Source: Aptenodytes patagonicus (taxonomy: Eukaryota > Chordata > Aves > Sphenisciformes > Spheniscidae). Taken from it: a stretch of DNA of 64,000 nt. Each line of letters starts with the position of its first letter. Position 1 is the stretch's first letter. The translations under genes were made by a program, and so were the position numbers. Shown one piece after another: positions 56,701-63,300 of the stretch. The notes under the pieces are model-generated. The model was not told the DNA's origin and did not search any database. It saw only the letters and a program-made list of their open reading frames with translations. Location of the stretch: the NCBI RefSeq assembly GCF_965638725.1, contig NC_134962.1, forward strand, positions 2,797,501-2,861,500, in the 5' to 3' direction.

Positions 56701-56927
56701 AGCACTGCAGTCCCCTGAAATCCTGCGTGTGATTGGGAACGTTCCTCGCATGCGGTGCCACTGCCAACGGGAAGGGCTTGGGCTGGGCGAGTTAACCCAG
56801 GTGACAGCCAAACCGTAGGGAATTGCCCAGAGCAAGGAACAGGGGGCTCCTTACCTTGGCCCACTCGTCCCCAGACATGGCTCGCCACAGGCAGGCAGGC
56901 AAAAAAGAAACAAGTGCGAATCAGCAT
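8696..56927 (-). CDS. COL20A1: COL20A1, collagen XX alpha-1 chain (spliced; whole coding span, 38-39 exons)
   Basis: FACIT collagen secreted to the extracellular matrix, where such chains form homotrimers and decorate fibrils. The joined exons total about 4413 bases including the stop, or about 1470 residues. Approximate order: signal peptide (1-20), FN3-1 (25-109), S/T/P-rich basic linker (110-229), VWA (235-425), FN3-2 (435-532), FN3-3 (533-622), FN3-4 (623-712), FN3-5 (713-804), FN3-6 (805-895), 19-residue spacer (896-914), TSPN (915-1137), Cys cluster (1138-1154), COL2 (1155-1306), NC2 (1307-1356), COL1 (1357-1459), NC1 with C-x4-C. The VWA keeps a complete MIDAS (DGSWS, the T of GGNTFTG, the D of LLTDGKS). 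One VWA and six FN3 domains distinguish it from COL12A1 and COL14A1, which have more of each. CHRNA4 lies beyond the 3' end, as expected for COL20A1. Most domain borders use phase 1 introns. The first noncoding exon and the promoter are unresolved. Confidence 0.93.
8910..9065 (-). CDS. COL20A1: COL20A1 exon: end of COL1 and start of NC1
   Basis: 156 bases, phase 1 in and out. It encodes [17 protein letters not shown] through [11 protein letters not shown] and then [18 protein letters not shown] is the second imperfection. The two cysteines four residues apart mark the COL1/NC1 junction of FACIT collagens. The acceptor is CTCCTTCTTCAG and the donor AGAG|GTAAGT. Confidence 0.94.
9884..9961 (-). 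CDS. COL20A1: COL20A1 exon: COL1, middle
   Basis: 78 bases, phase 1 in and out. It encodes [20 protein letters not shown] then PRGRT. GASEEG is a five-residue spacing between glycines, one of the COL1 imperfections expected in FACIT chains. The acceptor is GTGATTAG and the donor ACAG|GTAGAG. Confidence 0.93.
11298..11486 (-). CDS. COL20A1: COL20A1 exon: NC2 end and start of COL1
   Basis: 189 bases, phase 1 in and out. [20 protein letters not shown] leads into EERLKP and then a continuous Gly-X-Y run ([18 protein letters not shown] onward). The acceptor is CTTCCCTTCTTAG and the donor AGAG|GTATGG. Confidence 0.93.
12057..12123 (-). CDS. COL20A1: COL20A1 exon: NC2, first part
   Basis: 67 bases, phase 0 to phase 1. 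It encodes [20 protein letters not shown] and IQ, the non-collagenous segment between COL2 and COL1. It probably forms a helix and holds one Cys. The acceptor is CACTTTAG and the donor CAGA|GTGAGT. Confidence 0.92.
13430..13465 (-). CDS. COL20A1: COL20A1 exon: end of COL2 (36 bp)
   Basis: Four triplets, [12 protein letters not shown]. The acceptor is CTCCTTTTAG and the donor AAA|GTGAGT. The exon is too short for simple ORF detection. Confidence 0.92.
14148..14219 (-). CDS. COL20A1: COL20A1 exon: COL2 Gly-X-Y (72 bp)
   Basis: Eight triplets, beginning [18 protein letters not shown] and ending GDVGPT. The acceptor is ATGTCTGCAG and the donor ACA|GTAAGT. Confidence 0.93.
15712..15765 (-). CDS. 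COL20A1: COL20A1 exon: COL2 Gly-X-Y (54 bp)
   Basis: Six triplets, [18 protein letters not shown]. The acceptor is GGCTTTGCAG and the donor AGG|GTGAGT. Confidence 0.93.
16093..16146 (-). CDS. COL20A1: COL20A1 exon: COL2 Gly-X-Y (54 bp)
   Basis: Six triplets, [18 protein letters not shown]. The acceptor is TGATTTACAG and the donor AAG|GTAAAA. Confidence 0.93.
16499..16552 (-). CDS. COL20A1: COL20A1 exon: COL2 Gly-X-Y (54 bp)
   Basis: Six triplets, [18 protein letters not shown]. The acceptor is TTAATCCAAG and the donor CAG|GTAATG. Confidence 0.93.
17051..17146 (-). CDS. COL20A1: COL20A1 exon: COL2 Gly-X-Y with one imperfection
   Basis: 96 bases. It encodes [18 protein letters not shown] and ends [17 protein letters not shown] breaks the Gly-every-third rule by two extra residues, so the 96 bases are 32 codons. 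The acceptor is TGGCTTTAG and the donor GTG|GTATGT. Confidence 0.93.
18130..18183 (-). CDS. COL20A1: COL20A1 exon: COL2 Gly-X-Y (54 bp)
   Basis: A classic 54-base collagen exon of six Gly-X-Y triplets: [18 protein letters not shown]. The acceptor is TACTGGCAG and the donor AAG|GTGAGT. Confidence 0.94.
20280..20558 (+). mobile_element. CR1-type LINE, 3' end fragment
   Basis: This is the 3' portion of an avian CR1 retrotransposon. Recognisable pieces include TTAGATTGGATATTAGGAAA, GGTTGTTAAGCATTGGAACA, the GGCTGCCCAGGGAAGTGG block, TTGGACTCGATGATCTTAAG and the terminal ATTCTATGATTCT. It is 5'-truncated, has no open reading frame, and sits in a COL20A1 intron in antisense orientation. The left limit is approximate. 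Confidence 0.93.
20677..20763 (-). CDS. COL20A1: COL20A1 exon: Cys cluster and start of COL2 triple helix
   Basis: 87 bases, phase 0. It encodes [18 protein letters not shown] and then [11 protein letters not shown], the first Gly-X-Y repeats. Three cysteines precede the helix and could form interchain disulfides. The acceptor is TTGTTTCAG and the donor CCT|GTAAGT. Confidence 0.92.
21267..21290 (+). repeat. G-run followed by A-run
   Basis: About ten Gs directly followed by fourteen As in a COL20A1 intron. This is a low-complexity tract prone to length polymorphism and sequencing error. Confidence 0.7.
21401..21478 (-). CDS. COL20A1: COL20A1 exon: end of TSPN
   Basis: 78 bases, phase 0. It encodes [20 protein letters not shown] and CDLPAL. 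The final TSPN strand and the Cys-Cys pair are typical of FACIT chains. The acceptor is a strong T-rich tract ending TTTTTTTCCACAG and the donor CTG|GTAAGA. Confidence 0.93.
23511..23669 (-). CDS. COL20A1: COL20A1 exon: TSPN segment 4
   Basis: 159 bases, phase 0 in and out. It encodes [20 protein letters not shown], then [20 protein letters not shown] and a basic [12 protein letters not shown] tail. The acceptor is TGCCGCCCAG and the donor TCG|GTGAGT. Confidence 0.93.
24433..24542 (-). CDS. COL20A1: COL20A1 exon: TSPN segment 3 (weak donor)
   Basis: 110 bases, phase 1 to phase 0. It encodes [20 protein letters not shown] and ends [10 protein letters not shown]. The end is fixed by the family motif FYGSFHK joining to VHVAV in the next exon. 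The donor there is ATAAG|GTCCTT, which matches the consensus poorly at +3 to +6. Confidence 0.88.
24922..25064 (-). CDS. COL20A1: COL20A1 exon: TSPN segment 2
   Basis: 143 bases, phase 2 to phase 1. It encodes [20 protein letters not shown] and then [20 protein letters not shown]. The donor GACC|GTAAGG was chosen over nearby GTs because it restores [12 protein letters not shown] across the junction. The acceptor is TCGTTCCAG. Confidence 0.92.
26806..26944 (-). CDS. COL20A1: COL20A1 exon: TSPN segment 1
   Basis: 139 bases, phase 1 to phase 2. It encodes [20 protein letters not shown] followed by [20 protein letters not shown], the beginning of the thrombospondin N-terminal-like (laminin G fold) domain. 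The acceptor is TTGTTCCAG and the donor CCAG|GTGGGA. Confidence 0.93.
28876..28914 (-). CDS. COL20A1: COL20A1 exon: short lead-in to TSPN
   Basis: 39 bases, phase 1 in and out. It encodes [12 protein letters not shown] after a shared Ala codon. The Cys-Pro-Thr lead-in is characteristic of FACIT TSPN domains. The acceptor is TTCTTCTCATAG and the donor ACGAG|GTACAG. Confidence 0.88.
31562..31618 (-). CDS. COL20A1: COL20A1 exon: 19-residue spacer between FN3-6 and TSPN (possible cassette exon)
   Basis: 57 bases, phase 1 in and out. The acceptor is excellent (GCTTTCTCTTTCAG) and the donor is AGAGG|GTAAAT. It encodes [19 protein letters not shown], which has no recognised fold. It keeps the frame when included and could be skipped without a frameshift, because the adjacent exons also join directly in phase 1. 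Confidence 0.75.
31921..32050 (-). CDS. COL20A1: COL20A1 exon: FN3-6, second half
   Basis: 130 bases, phase 0 to phase 1. It encodes [20 protein letters not shown] and then [16 protein letters not shown]. The acceptor is CCCGCTGTAG and the donor GACGG|GTAAGT. Confidence 0.92.
32687..32829 (-). CDS. COL20A1: COL20A1 exon: FN3-6, first half
   Basis: 143 bases, phase 1 to phase 0. It encodes [20 protein letters not shown] and then [16 protein letters not shown]. The acceptor is CCTGCCACAG and the donor AACA|GTAAGT. Confidence 0.93.
32830..39103 (-). other. COL20A1: COL20A1 long intron between FN3-5 and FN3-6 (6.3 kb)
   Basis: This is the largest intron of the gene. I found no additional in-phase exon with collagen-family sequence. 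Reading frames of 60-140 codons occur on both strands but lack splice context and domains. Two plus-strand TATA-like motifs (about 36219 and 37191) and a TTA/TTG-rich patch (about 38331-38350) are the only features noted. Confidence 0.6.
39104..39236 (-). CDS. COL20A1: COL20A1 exon: FN3-5, second half
   Basis: 133 bases, phase 0 to phase 1. It encodes [20 protein letters not shown] and then [20 protein letters not shown]. The acceptor is CCCTGCTGCAG and the donor ACCA|GTAAGT. Confidence 0.93.
40358..40500 (-). CDS. COL20A1: COL20A1 exon: FN3-5, first half
   Basis: 143 bases, phase 1 to phase 0. It encodes [20 protein letters not shown] and ends [15 protein letters not shown]. The acceptor is ATCCCTCAG and the donor GAG|GTATGA. 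Confidence 0.93.
41028..41157 (-). CDS. COL20A1: COL20A1 exon: FN3-4, second half
   Basis: 130 bases, phase 0 to phase 1. It encodes [20 protein letters not shown] then [16 protein letters not shown] and ends NVTT (a possible N-glycosylation site). The acceptor is CATTGCAG and the donor ACCT|GTAAGT. Confidence 0.93.
41373..41512 (-). CDS. COL20A1: COL20A1 exon: FN3-4, first half
   Basis: 140 bases, phase 1 to phase 0. It encodes [20 protein letters not shown] and ends [14 protein letters not shown]. The acceptor is TTGTTGCAG and the donor GAG|GTGAGT. Confidence 0.93.
41987..42110 (-). CDS. COL20A1: COL20A1 exon: FN3-3, second half
   Basis: 124 bases, phase 0 to phase 1. It encodes [20 protein letters not shown] and ends ASIQETT. 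An internal GATGTGAGTGAT is a strong decoy donor inside the exon. The real donor is ACCT|GTAAGT. Confidence 0.92.
42345..42366 (+). repeat. Short CTG/TTG trinucleotide repeat
   Basis: TGCTGCTGCTGCTG followed by TTGTTGTT in a COL20A1 intron. It is too short to suggest expansion. Confidence 0.7.
43433..43578 (-). CDS. COL20A1: COL20A1 exon: FN3-3, first half
   Basis: 146 bases, phase 1 to phase 0. It encodes [20 protein letters not shown] and then [19 protein letters not shown]. The acceptor is TTCCCTTCAG and the donor GAG|GTAGAG. Confidence 0.92.
43849..43980 (-). mobile_element. Degenerate CR1 LINE 3' fragment, reverse orientation
   Basis: The plus strand reads as a diverged reverse complement of a CR1 3' region. 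Recognisable pieces are AGAATGACATAGGTGGGAAG, the GGTACAACCTGCTATTCAAA block and GAGCAGGTTGCTCAGGGTC. It lies in a COL20A1 intron and has no coding capacity. The limits are approximate. Confidence 0.72.
44114..44243 (-). CDS. COL20A1: COL20A1 exon: FN3-2, second half
   Basis: 130 bases, phase 0 to phase 1. It encodes [20 protein letters not shown] with the FN3 Leu and Tyr core, followed by [18 protein letters not shown] is a possible N-glycosylation site. The acceptor is TGCTTTCAG and the donor ACAT|GTAGGT. Confidence 0.92.
44907..45079 (-). CDS. COL20A1: COL20A1 exon: FN3-2, first half
   Basis: 173 bases, phase 1 to phase 0. A short lead-in ([20 protein letters not shown]) precedes [16 protein letters not shown], the FN3 A-B strands with Trp. 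It ends [15 protein letters not shown]. The acceptor is AATTCCTAG and the donor GAG|GTGAGA. Confidence 0.92.
46417..46581 (-). CDS. COL20A1: COL20A1 exon: VWA, last segment
   Basis: 165 bases, phase 1 in and out. It encodes [20 protein letters not shown] followed by [20 protein letters not shown] and a Cys-containing final helix. It ends in a basic KEKSNKESA tail leading to FN3-2. The acceptor is CTGGTTGCAG and the donor CGCAG|GTGAAG. Confidence 0.93.
48164..48328 (-). CDS. COL20A1: COL20A1 exon: VWA, third segment ([10 protein letters not shown])
   Basis: 165 bases, phase 1 in and out. It encodes [17 protein letters not shown] through [14 protein letters not shown] and ends IEIFAI. The Asp of LLTDGKS completes the MIDAS. 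The acceptor is CTCCCCAG and the donor ATTG|GTAAGA. Confidence 0.94.
48501..48620 (-). CDS. COL20A1: COL20A1 exon: VWA, second segment
   Basis: 120 bases, phase 1 in and out. The peptide [15 protein letters not shown] through RYKGGNTFT is the conserved VWA strand-helix-loop. The Thr of GGNTFTG is the second MIDAS contact. The acceptor is CTTCCCCAG and the donor ACAG|GTAATT. Confidence 0.93.
49367..49522 (-). CDS. COL20A1: COL20A1 exon: VWA domain start with MIDAS DGSWS
   Basis: 156 bases, phase 1 in and out. It encodes [20 protein letters not shown] followed by WSIG. The first beta strand and the DxSxS metal-site motif of a von Willebrand factor A domain are intact. The exon continues through helix 1 to DKIRV. 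The donor is AGTAG|GTAGGA. Confidence 0.93.
50774..50974 (-). CDS. COL20A1: COL20A1 exon: linker between FN3-1 and VWA, part 2 (basic, Thr-rich)
   Basis: 201 bases, phase 1 in and out. The acceptor is GGAGCACAG behind a TTTTTCTCT tract and the donor GCGAG|GTGAGA. It encodes a very basic start ([11 protein letters not shown]) followed by a Thr/Ser/Pro-rich run including [11 protein letters not shown], a plausible mucin-like O-glycosylated linker. No other frame fits both neighbours. The acceptor is the weakest part of this call. Confidence 0.72.
51937..52095 (-). CDS. COL20A1: COL20A1 exon: linker between FN3-1 and VWA, part 1
   Basis: 159 bases, phase 1 in and out. The acceptor is TTCCTACAG and the donor CCAG|GTGGGT. 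It encodes [17 protein letters not shown] and then a Ser/Ala/Pro-rich stretch without cysteines. It has two possible N-glycosylation sites (NAS, NLT). It is predicted to be unstructured and has no recognised fold. Confidence 0.82.
52337..52480 (-). CDS. COL20A1: COL20A1 exon: FN3-1, second half
   Basis: 144 bases, encoding [20 protein letters not shown] then [16 protein letters not shown], with the conserved Leu and Tyr of an FN3 domain. The donor region reads TTTGTGAGTAAGT. The second GT (GTAAGT) gives the phase 1 end needed for the next exon, so 52337 is chosen as the boundary. Confidence 0.9.
54257..54367 (-). CDS. COL20A1: COL20A1 exon: FN3-1, first half
   Basis: 111 bases, phase 1 in and out. 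The acceptor is CCTCCCCAG and the donor CAG|GTACGT. The peptide contains [19 protein letters not shown], the opening strands and Trp of a fibronectin type III domain, and ends VRVKPMA. Confidence 0.9.
54368..56854 (-). other. COL20A1: COL20A1 intron after the signal-peptide exon
   Basis: A 2.5 kb intron. No further in-phase exon was seen. It contains the polypurine tract at 54926-54994. Confidence 0.6.
54926..54994 (+). repeat. Polypurine tract with GAAA repeats
   Basis: About 70 bases of almost pure A/G on the plus strand, interrupted by a single T. On the COL20A1 sense strand this is a CT-rich tract inside an intron. Confidence 0.85.
56855..56927 (-). CDS. COL20A1: COL20A1 exon with ATG: signal peptide
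   Basis: The start ATG (56927-56925) is preceded by ACC, a good initiation context. It encodes 24 residues, [16 protein letters not shown] then HVWGRVGQ, with a basic residue, a hydrophobic core and small residues near a likely cleavage site: a secretory signal peptide. The donor is CAAG|GTAAGG (phase 1). A probable acceptor TTCTCGTAG lies just upstream (exon start 56939), so 5'UTR exon(s) lie at higher coordinates. Confidence 0.88.
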
Positions 56928-59356
56928 GGTGACCGGGACCTACGAGAAGGCAAACATCAGGAAGGAGAATTAAGAGTTACATTTCACCATGACAGTACCC
57001 CGTGTTTTTTGCAGTCCTCAGTTAAGGGACCACAAGCTGAGATCTACAGCTCTATACATCACTGAAAGAGTGGCTGGAGAAGCACATGCTGAATTTTCCT
57101 GCAATTCCTATATATTATTTTACATTCTTGGTCTCTCCAAAACAGCTGTTCAGTGCCTTGGACCAGTACTAAATGGAGTTTGTACACCTGATGGGGAGTA
57201 GGCTTTGACCCAGTACTCTCAGCCTGCTTGGTCCTGGAGATGGGCACTGCCCATCAACTGTACTCAACAGTGGTACAATACGTGCTGGGTTCCACTCTGA
57301 TCACGGAAATAAGCAACATTGGCCAAATCACTGGACAGACATAGATTCCAGAACAACTTCTGTTTTAAATAATGTAGAAGTAATTATTTCCAGTTATCAT
57401 GACCAAAATCAATATAGGTATACAAACACACAGCATCTTTCTCATGTCCCTGCGATGCACACACTGATCCTAAGAGGAAAAGCATTTAGAGGAGCACTCT
57501 TTGGCAGACAAGCTCCTCACACCACAGATGTAATGACCCTGCAGTCACTGTGATAAAGCAATTATGCAACAGGAGGGATACCGCAGAATTAGCTGAGTTT
57601 ATATGTCAACAGTTTAGAAACAAGGGTTTTATTTCTTATTTCGCGGTGGAGTTCCCGAGAAGTTACCTTCAGGACTTGTTGGGATAGTCTTGTTTTAACT
57701 TGTTCACCCGAACAAGACTGAAAACAGATGCAATTACAGACTTAATCACGGCAGACGATCAGTTTGACTTACAAGTAACCTCTGCAGCGTTAACAGAGCT
57801 GGCTGGCTAAGGACAGCCAGCCTACAGCCCACGGACCTCGAGCACCTTCAGTTACCTTTGCTGGCCTAGATTTCAGTTTTATTCAGTTTGGGTCAGAAAT
57901 GTCAGGTCATGACAAACCACCTTGATAGAAACAGTGCCTCCCCCTCGTCTCAGTCTCAATATACCAGGTTTAAAACCTATGCTGTTGGCCTTTTGCAACG
58001 CATCATTGGCATCTGTCATTTTTGTGCTACACATTTCAGCCTTATTGCTTTTGGCAGAACCAGACCATACGCAAGTTTCCTCCACCGCCGACCGCAGTGA
58101 CATTTCACTTCTGTTCATTTTGATGGACAGGTATTTAAAGGCTCCTGGCAAATGCTTATTTCCCCTCAAATACATCAGCTTTTTAGAGATTTCAAGGAAA
58201 AATAAATATGCACATGAGTGACCCAGCCATGATCTCCTGGGTTTTAAATCAGTTCTAAAATGCTGTAAGAATGAATGGAAAAATATGCAAGTTATAACAG
58301 GGAGATGTTAACCACCCTACTCAGTCTGTGATTTTTTTTTTTTTTTGATTGAAGATCAGGTTATACGGAACAACTGCAGTGTAACTGAAGCCCTTCGCCA
58401 TCGGAAACACTTGGGGTTTTTCTCCAGCTAATACAGTGAAGTCATTGGTTATAAAAAACAGCAAACATTTTACAGGTGGGTTTCAGGAATCTGACTGTCA
58501 CCTCAAGAAAAGCAAAGCCTGCCCTGGCTGCAGAGGTACACGTGCCAAACAGCAGCAAGAAGCCTGCATTTTTGAGAAATTCCCTGAATCAAAAGTTCAT
58601 TTGTGCCATTTTGTAATGCCACCAAACTGCTCTTGATTTCCTTACAACTACCTCGTGGCTCTGCTGGCAAACGGATGCCAAACTCTGGCAAAAGCACTGG
58701 ATTGTGTATGATCTTTTCATGTTAACCAGGGTTATACGGGATCCGAAGTCCAGTGAAATAAACACGCGGGCTTCTCCAGCCTGCACTGAACCGGGCTTAC
58801 TGCAGGGTCCGATTCAGCCAGGAGCTTCCACCCTGATGTGTCAGTAAGGATGAGTTCAGTATTAACCCAGGTTGGATCCAGTAAGTCCCCAGGGTGTGGA
58901 TCTTTACTGCGACTAAAGCAAGGAACAGGGACTTCATCTCTTCTTCCTAGCTCAGAGGCAAACCCATCACTATTTTGCCTCTTTGCCAACTTTCATTTTC
59001 CTATCCGTAAAGCAGGAATAACAAACGCACCTGTTTGAAATGGTGGAAGATACATGGCTGGAGGAGCTCTCTCTTCCCCACCCTGCAGAACTCCCTCTCC
59101 GCAGGTTACCTGCTGGACCCCAAGCCCCCACTGGGTCTCCATGGTCCCTTCCCATCCATTGCTGCCCTCGCTGGTGCCACCATCCAAGCCGGGCTGAGCT
59201 GTGGACCCCAGGATGGAGGGGACCACAGTGACATCAGCCTGCTGGCGGGCAGGCAGCCTCCGGCACGCCGATGCCTCTCTCCGGTTACTTGCCCAGGGAA
59301 GGAATTTGGAGACAGCAACACATGGAGCATGTGGCATTTCCAGGGCCTGGAAAATT

Positions 59357-59406
59357 GGGGGCGGGGGGGAACACGGGGGACACACACACACACACACGCA
59401 CACACA
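59357..59406 (+). repeat. G-runs joined to a (CA)n repeat
   Basis: Three G-runs (5, 7 and 5 Gs) within 24 bases are followed immediately by a CA repeat of about 13 units with one CG. It lies between the DEPTOR-like gene and COL20A1. Confidence 0.85.
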
Positions 59407-60324
59407 GCACTTCCTGCTTGCCCCAGCTGTGCGCTCCGAGGGGATTTGGAGATTAAGGCAGTTGGAGATCCCCTTATTTGCACAGAAAGTTTTAAAAGTA
59501 GTTGCTTTAATTAAAGGAAAAAAAAAAAATTCTATGCAAAAAAATCCCTGCCGCATGTTTAAATCAGCACAACTAAAAGTGGCAATTTGGGGGCACTGTG
59601 AATTATTTCCACCCTCCACAGCCACAGTCTGGGGACATTTCCTCATCCCAGAGGGCATCACCGTCTCTGCACAGAGCTGCTGGCAGAAGCAATGTCACCT
59701 CATGGCCCACTCGCTGCCAGACACGCGAGCAGTGCCAGGGACAGCCCTGCAGAAGAGACCAGCGACCTGCCCAAGGTAGCCAGCTGCAGGGAGTAAATCT
59801 GTCCCACACTCCCTGAGGACTCCTAAAGGACCTAAAACAGACTGTAAAAACAAGAAAAATCACATTCATCAAACCCTTTCTGTTCTCTCCTGGAAATCTC
59901 TGGTATTTCAGTTCCACTATTGAACAAAAAGTCTTAATTATCCCAGCATCAGTCTCAAAAAAGTAAGGCACAACTTTCACTTCTCGGCTGAGCCTTTGCA
60001 GCTCCCCACAGCCCGGGCAGGCTTAGTAACATCAGCTTGATGCAGACCCACACCACACCTCCAGGTGGGAAAAAACCCACCCAGACAAACTGTTATTGCT
60101 AACAAACCCTTCCAAGTGCTATCCTCTCTGGCAGCAATTTCCCCGCAGGTTTTATAGTATTAACCACAAAATAGAAGGAAAAAAAACAAACCAACAAACA
60201 AAGTGCGTTTCTCACAGCCATCGCTCCAAAAGAATTGCTAAAGCAGTCCTGGCAATATTTACACCTGACCTACAGTGAATGTGAGTCTTGAAGGTCATCC
60301 ATAAGAGGATGAGACCTGCCACCC

Positions 60325-60610
60325 CTGCGCAGCATCGGCAGCGCTGCCCCGAGCTGAGCTGCGCCAGCTCCAAGTTTCCCGGAGAGCAAAACCCTGCAGA
60401 AGTTCCCTGCTCCGCCGATACCCACGCATGCCCCAAAAGAACGCAGCCCCTCCTCGGCATCCCCGCAAACCGAGCCCCAAAGGGGAATGAGCCACAGACC
60501 TCTGTGGAGCGGCGCGGCTTTCCCTGGAGTCAGCCGGGAGGTGCGATGAATCCAGCTACATTCTTAAATTGTGGGAGAAGCAGCCCTGGCGCCTCGTCTG
60601 CTCCTCGGCG
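60325..60610. promoter_or_regulatory. Small CpG-rich patch, candidate promoter or enhancer upstream of COL20A1
   Basis: I count roughly 20 CpG dinucleotides over about 290 bases, far denser than the flanks. It lies about 3.5 kb upstream of the COL20A1 ATG exon and about 2.7 kb downstream of the DEPTOR-like 3' end. It could be the COL20A1 promoter with a first noncoding exon, but no splice donor was assigned. Confidence 0.35.
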
Positions 60611-63294
60611 TGATTAGAGATTTCAATTCCCAGACGTCAGGAGGGATAAGGAAGGGGAGGGAGAGCAGGGGGAGAGGGACAGCGATTCCCCCACCTCCCT
60701 CTCACCACGCAGCAGAGAGCACTGCTTGGCCCCTACGTGCAGCTAAATAAAGCGTGCACAAAAAGCAAGAGGCGGCTTCTGCGAAAAACAGTAAACAGCT
60801 TTTAGTGGGTTTGCTAACTAAATACTAAATATATGTCTAGGAAGCTGCACTCTGATTTCCTAGAGCGCAGCAACAAGTCGTGGCTCCCGCCCACCGTCAG
60901 ACTCCCAGGGATGAAGTCATTCGCATCCCATTAAATATTTTTGAGAGCCCGGCGTTTGCACTGAAGGCAAATTGCATTGCATTTGTTTAAGGAAATTAAG
61001 CACATCTGTAAGTTTTGCAAGGCCAGAGTCTGAATCATGAACTGGAGCTCGACGGTGCTGCAGACTTCCCAGCTGCAGGACACAGCCCTGACCTCCAGCA
61101 GCATGTGGTCCCCAGCCCTGGGAGTGCCTGGGAGAGCCGCCCAGCTCCGCGCCAAAACTTTTTCAGGAAGATTTTGTCCTCGTTGCCAGGAATGAAACAA
61201 CTGACAGTGGCATTTCTCATTCCAAATGGAGGTCAGATTTTCAGCTGCATCTGCGGGGGCTGTCAGCATCAGACTCCCATTGCAACAGAGCGAGCTGCAA
61301 GAAACTTGCAATTGCTGTTCTATAGGAAACACAGGCACCTTTCAAAGTGTCAACTCAGGGGGGGGGAATCATAGTTTTTAAATATTTGTGCACACTAAAG
61401 AAACATTTGGTAGTTCATTGCCATTTTGCTTTATAATCTCGTAAGTATTTAAAAGCATCACAATATACAGGCCAAAGGATAACATCAAAAGGAATCACTT
61501 AAATCTTGTTAAGATAAAACATGGAACATTTGGTAGCCTGTGGAGAGAGAGTTGTCACTGCCCTGCATGTAAATACCACAAATTACCTCTTCTGTAATTC
61601 CTACTGGATTTCAGTAGTTGCTCAGATTCGCTACAGTTTACTTTAAAACTAGGAGGAGGTGAGAAAGGAAAGAGCACAGACCTCCTGCACTTCACTTTCG
61701 GGGAATTCAGATCCAGAGCTAAAATTCGTGTTCTGTTTATGTCAGAAAAATCTGGAGCTGCTTCCAGTGCTTATGTTCAGGCTGTTGCTTTCTGGCCTAC
61801 CTTTCCCAAGGTACCCACAAAATGCTGTGGTCTCCTGGCTTTGACTTTAGTTCAAGCCCAACACTCTGGATTAAAACTTGGGGCCACCACAGGCACCCAA
61901 ACCCTCCCTGAACAGCAACACAAACCAGAATTTAAAAAGCAAAAAAGGCAGATGGATGCCGCTTTGCTTGTGCACTGAATGGCTAGAAATAACAACTGTG
62001 AGTATATTGACAAATGGCTTAAAAGATTGTCTGGTTTCACTTAGGGGCTGGAAGGACCCCAGTGGATTATCAGTGCAAACATCTTGCTTGGACCACGTTC
62101 CAGGAACGCTGTGCTCCAAGTAGTCCTATTACCTCTGCACCAGCGCTGGGGGAGCACATATCCCTTTATACCACGGAAAAAAAAAAATAAAGGCAGACAG
62201 CAATAATGCAAAACCTAATATACAGCTGACACCAGATTTTCCAGGAAAGTCAGCTCCCACTTTAACTTCAACACAAATCAAAATGACTGGTTGTCTGGTG
62301 GGGTTTTTTTTTGGGGGGTGGTGGTGGTTTTGTTCGTTTGGTTTTTTAAGACTTGGTTGGTGGCCAAAGGAGCTGCACTGAGGGACCTGCCCTAAGCAGG
62401 AGTGCTGGAAATCATCCTGCTATATGCACAGCATTGCAGGCTGATCACAAGCAGGATACCCTGTGAACTGGAAAGCAAGAAGCCTCCCCAATTTCTTGTC
62501 ATTACCTGGTATTCTATATTTAGTTCACTTTCTGGGTAGTCTGCATAGGAATACTCTCCATTGCCTGCAAATGCAGTCATCCTGGGAACAGCAGGGCCCA
62601 GGGGGGCTGGATTTTGGTGACTTTCACTCATTTCTGTTCCCTCCCAGAGTCAAACTCAGATTATGACACATTTCCTTTTGGGCAGACACTGTTTAGGGTC
62701 TCTCCTTTCCCCCCCACTGCCTCCCGTCACTCGGTCGGTAGCAGCCTATGTTTGGGACCTCTGCCTGGCTCCATGCCGAGGTGAAGCTGATTAATGAATT
62801 TAAGCATTATTAGAGGGTGGGGGCTCAAAAAGCGCAATCATGGAAGTCTCACTTTTTCAAGAAAGAGCTGGGAAGAGCAACCAGTCCTGGCTGTGAGCAT
62901 GGCTAAGCCAAAAGAGTAGCAGGAGCCTTAGACTTTCTTTACAAGGAAGCATACATCACTGTATTCATTTCCTTATTTTCTTGACAGAGTCAATGGCACA
63001 GCTTATTGGGCCATCTGGAAAGCACATTGTGTTCTTGGTAGAGTGCACAGACAATTCAGGGGAGCTCAGACGTACTCACTTGCTTGGTATCGAACTTCTT
63101 GCTGCTTACCAGCTTGTACCACCTGCCTCGCAGCTTGGCTGGGTGAATGGCTTGTTCCAAGGCTTGGTTTCATGATGGGCTGAACTCTCCCGCTGGCATT
63201 AAAAAGGAGCTGCAAGAGCTTAGACCCTCTCAAGATCAGGTAGAGCCAAATATTTCAACAACATCAAAATCCAAGACTTGTCCATTAGAATGTA

Positions 63295-63300
63295 TTTATT
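63295..63300 (-). promoter_or_regulatory. Poly(A) signal AATAAA for the DEPTOR-like gene
   Basis: The plus strand reads TTTATT at 63295-63300, so AATAAA lies on the minus strand about 130 bases after the stop codon. It is the first canonical signal downstream. Confidence 0.55.

Larger units (their letters stand above)
56940..63294. other. Interval between COL20A1 and the DEPTOR-like gene
   Basis: About 6.4 kb. It must contain the COL20A1 5'UTR exon(s) and promoter. Minus-strand candidate donors include AGCAAAG|GTAACT (exon end 57856) and CCAGCAG|GTAACC (near 59107). A minus-strand TATAAAA lies near 60150. None is decisive. No protein-coding exon with a recognisable domain was seen. Confidence 0.5.

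Noticed and set aside
56317-56835. A 172-codon minus-strand open frame beside the COL20A1 signal-peptide exon
   Set aside because: It lies in the intron just after the first coding exon. It does not join in phase with either neighbour and lacks a domain.
8696-56927. COL14A1 or COL12A1 as identity of the collagen
   Set aside because: A single VWA, six FN3 domains, the unstructured linker after FN3-1 and CHRNA4 as 3' neighbour all fit COL20A1 better.
58993-59661. A 222-codon open frame on the minus strand, the longest in the window
   Set aside because: It runs across the G-run/CA repeat, giving a Cys-Val repeat peptide, and has no recognisable domain or splice context. Frame openness is explained by the low-complexity tract.
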